Below are positions 22,700 through 23,594 of a DNA stretch of 23,594 nt, piece by piece (the first letter of the stretch is position 1; every line of letters begins with the position of its first letter). The stretch spans positions 1 to 23,594 of the forward strand of contig CAYIWL010000009.1 of NCBI GenBank assembly GCA_964367085.1, written 5' to 3'. Both the position numbers and the translations under genes were made by a program. Origin of the DNA: JACPIN01 sp964367085. Lineage in GTDB: Archaea; Nanobdellota; Nanobdellia; SCGC-AAA011-G17; ARS1403. Below the pieces are notes generated by a model. That model was not told the origin of the DNA. It searched no databases and saw only the letters and a program-made list of their open reading frames with translations.

Positions 22700-23584
22700 A
22701 TGAGCTTGCAGGACTATAAAAAAGCAGGAAAAATTGCTGCTGAGTCATTGGTGTTTGGCAAGAAATTAGTAAAAGAGGGAGTTTTATTACAAGAGGTTAC
22801 AAAAAAAACAGAAGATTTTGTTTTTAAGCAAGGAGCTAAACTGGCTTTTCCTGTCCAACTTTCTTTGAACAATAAAGCAGCCCACTGCTATGCAGGAAAT
22901 GAAAGCGAGGAAGTATTCAAAAGAGGGGACTTAGTTAAATTAGATGTGGGGGTGCATGTCGATGGATTTATTGGAGATAATGCCTTGAGTATCAATCTTG
23001 GCGGCGATGATGATCTAGAATTGATAAGAGCGAGCAAGGATGCACTAAGGGAAGCGATTAGCATGATGCGTCCAGGTGTTAAACTTAGAGAAATTGGAAG
23101 GGCTGTAGAAGAAATAATCGTCGGATATGGCTTCAATCCCATAAGGAATCTTAGTGGGCACGAAGTCGAGCAATGGAATCTGCATGCAGGAATGATCATT
23201 CCAAATTATGATAATAAAAGTGAAATTGTTTTGGAAGAGGGAAAAGTTTTTGCTGTCGAGCCGTTTGCAAGCACTGGAAGCGGAAAAGTCGAAGAAGGAA
23301 AATTAGGTGGGGTGTATAGAATTCATGATCTAAAAAGTGTGAGGGTTGGAAGAGATGTTCTTGATCATATATATGAAAGATTCAAGGGATTGCCATTTTC
23401 AAAAGATTGGCTGCATGGAAATTTGAATGAGTTTAAATTAAATAATGGATTTAGAATTCTTGAGCAACAGGGATTAATCCATAGATATCCTGAACTCGTC
23501 GAGGAATTTGGAGTAAAAGTCAGCCAGGCAGAGCACACTGTTATGGTTGCAGACAAGCCTATTGTGTTGACTAAAATTGATTAG
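22700..23584 (+). CDS. map: Methionine aminopeptidase, type II
   Basis: A 294-residue enzyme that removes the initiator methionine from nascent proteins. The five metal ligands are D82 and D93 (KLDVGVHVDGFIGDNA), H154 (SGHEVEQWNLHAG), E187 (VFAVEPFA) and E278 (QAEHTVMV), with substrate-binding H62 and H162. The insert between about 190 and 265 and the LHAG block are typical of the type II (archaeal/eukaryotic) class. The ATG at 22700 is chosen over a TTG at 22679 because the TATA box would then overlap the coding region and because MSLQDYKKAG aligns with the usual N-terminus. It is divergent from polB. Only 10 bases follow its stop in this window. Confidence 0.96.
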   Translation: MSLQDYKKAGKIAAESLVFGKKLVKEGVLLQEVTKKTEDFVFKQGAKLAFPVQLSLNNKAAHCYAGNESEEVFKRGDLVKLDVGVHVDGFIGDNALSINLGGDDDLELIRASKDALREAISMMRPGVKLREIGRAVEEIIVGYGFNPIRNLSGHEVEQWNLHAGMIIPNYDNKSEIVLEEGKVFAVEPFASTGSGKVEEGKLGGVYRIHDLKSVRVGRDVLDHIYERFKGLPFSKDWLHGNLNEFKLNNGFRILEQQGLIHRYPELVEEFGVKVSQAEHTVMVADKPIVLTKID

Positions 23585-23594
23585 TAGGTTTCTT

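Noticed and set aside
22888..23199. 103-codon minus-strand reading frame inside MetAP
   Set aside because: It is a shadow of the MetAP gene, which carries all five metal ligands in the plus strand.
1..23594. Search for a DGR reverse transcriptase or template repeat within the window
   Set aside because: No protein with RT motifs (such as YxDD) and no second copy of the GC-rich 12065-12184 segment was seen; they must be elsewhere if the DGR reading is right.

Overview
The window is AT-rich archaeal chromosomal DNA. Evidence for this is a two-subunit replication factor C clamp loader, a FEN1 flap endonuclease, a family B DNA polymerase, a type II methionine aminopeptidase, a Trm5-like tRNA methyltransferase, an archaeal/eukaryotic-type STT3 oligosaccharyltransferase and TATA-box promoters. 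The compact gene spacing, the many small hypothetical membrane proteins and the gene content suggest a DPANN-type archaeon (Woesearchaeota/Pacearchaeota-like). That placement is inference. One 100-N assembly gap (1368-1467) interrupts the STT3 gene.

Layout. 1-3127, minus strand: start of a methyltransferase gene, preceded by STT3 (surface N-glycosylation). 3167-4569, minus: a RimK-type ATP-grasp ligase with a C-terminal AbrB-like domain, coupled by ATGA overlap to a retropepsin-like protease. 4736-6079, plus: two tiny overlapping membrane proteins, then an AI-2E-family permease. 6057-6908, minus: a SpoIIM-like membrane protein. 7020-9414, plus: an rfcS-rfcL-OB-fold operon (clamp loader plus probable ssDNA-binding protein). 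9417-10277, minus: HtpX protease. 10365-12046, plus: a small membrane protein and a HerA/FtsK-like ATPase. 12053-12925, minus: an unrecognised protein whose last ~40 codons look like the variable region of a diversity-generating retroelement (DGR). 12975-13586, minus: a voltage-sensor-like membrane protein. 13636-14568, plus: a small helical protein and a secreted protein resembling a beta-barrel. 14552-15913, minus: a VapB-like/VapC pair coupled to a Trm5-like methyltransferase. 15996-18589, plus: two paralogous polytopic membrane proteins and a helical soluble protein. 18586-23584: FEN1 (minus), a Cas4/RecB-like PD-(D/E)XK nuclease (plus), PolB (minus) and MetAP (plus).

Much of the window serves DNA replication and repair: RFC, OB-fold protein, FEN1, PolB and a nuclease. 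PolB and FEN1 both end in PIP-box-like motifs that would bind the sliding clamp loaded by RFC. A second theme is the cell envelope: STT3, HtpX, SpoIIM-like, AI-2E and the membrane operon at 16-18.6 kb.

Promoters follow a regular rule. For most first genes of a transcription unit, a TATA box is centred 24-28 nt upstream of the ATG, which implies leaderless mRNAs and helps fix starts. A few genes have GGTGAT Shine-Dalgarno sites with short leaders. Two divergent pairs (13586/13636 and 22646/22700) appear to share one symmetrical TATA box.

The most notable signal is the GC-rich, adenine-poor 3' end of the 12053-12925 gene, which carries a perfect hairpin. It fits a DGR target whose reverse transcriptase and template repeat lie outside this window. 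No rRNA, tRNA, CRISPR array or insertion sequence was seen.
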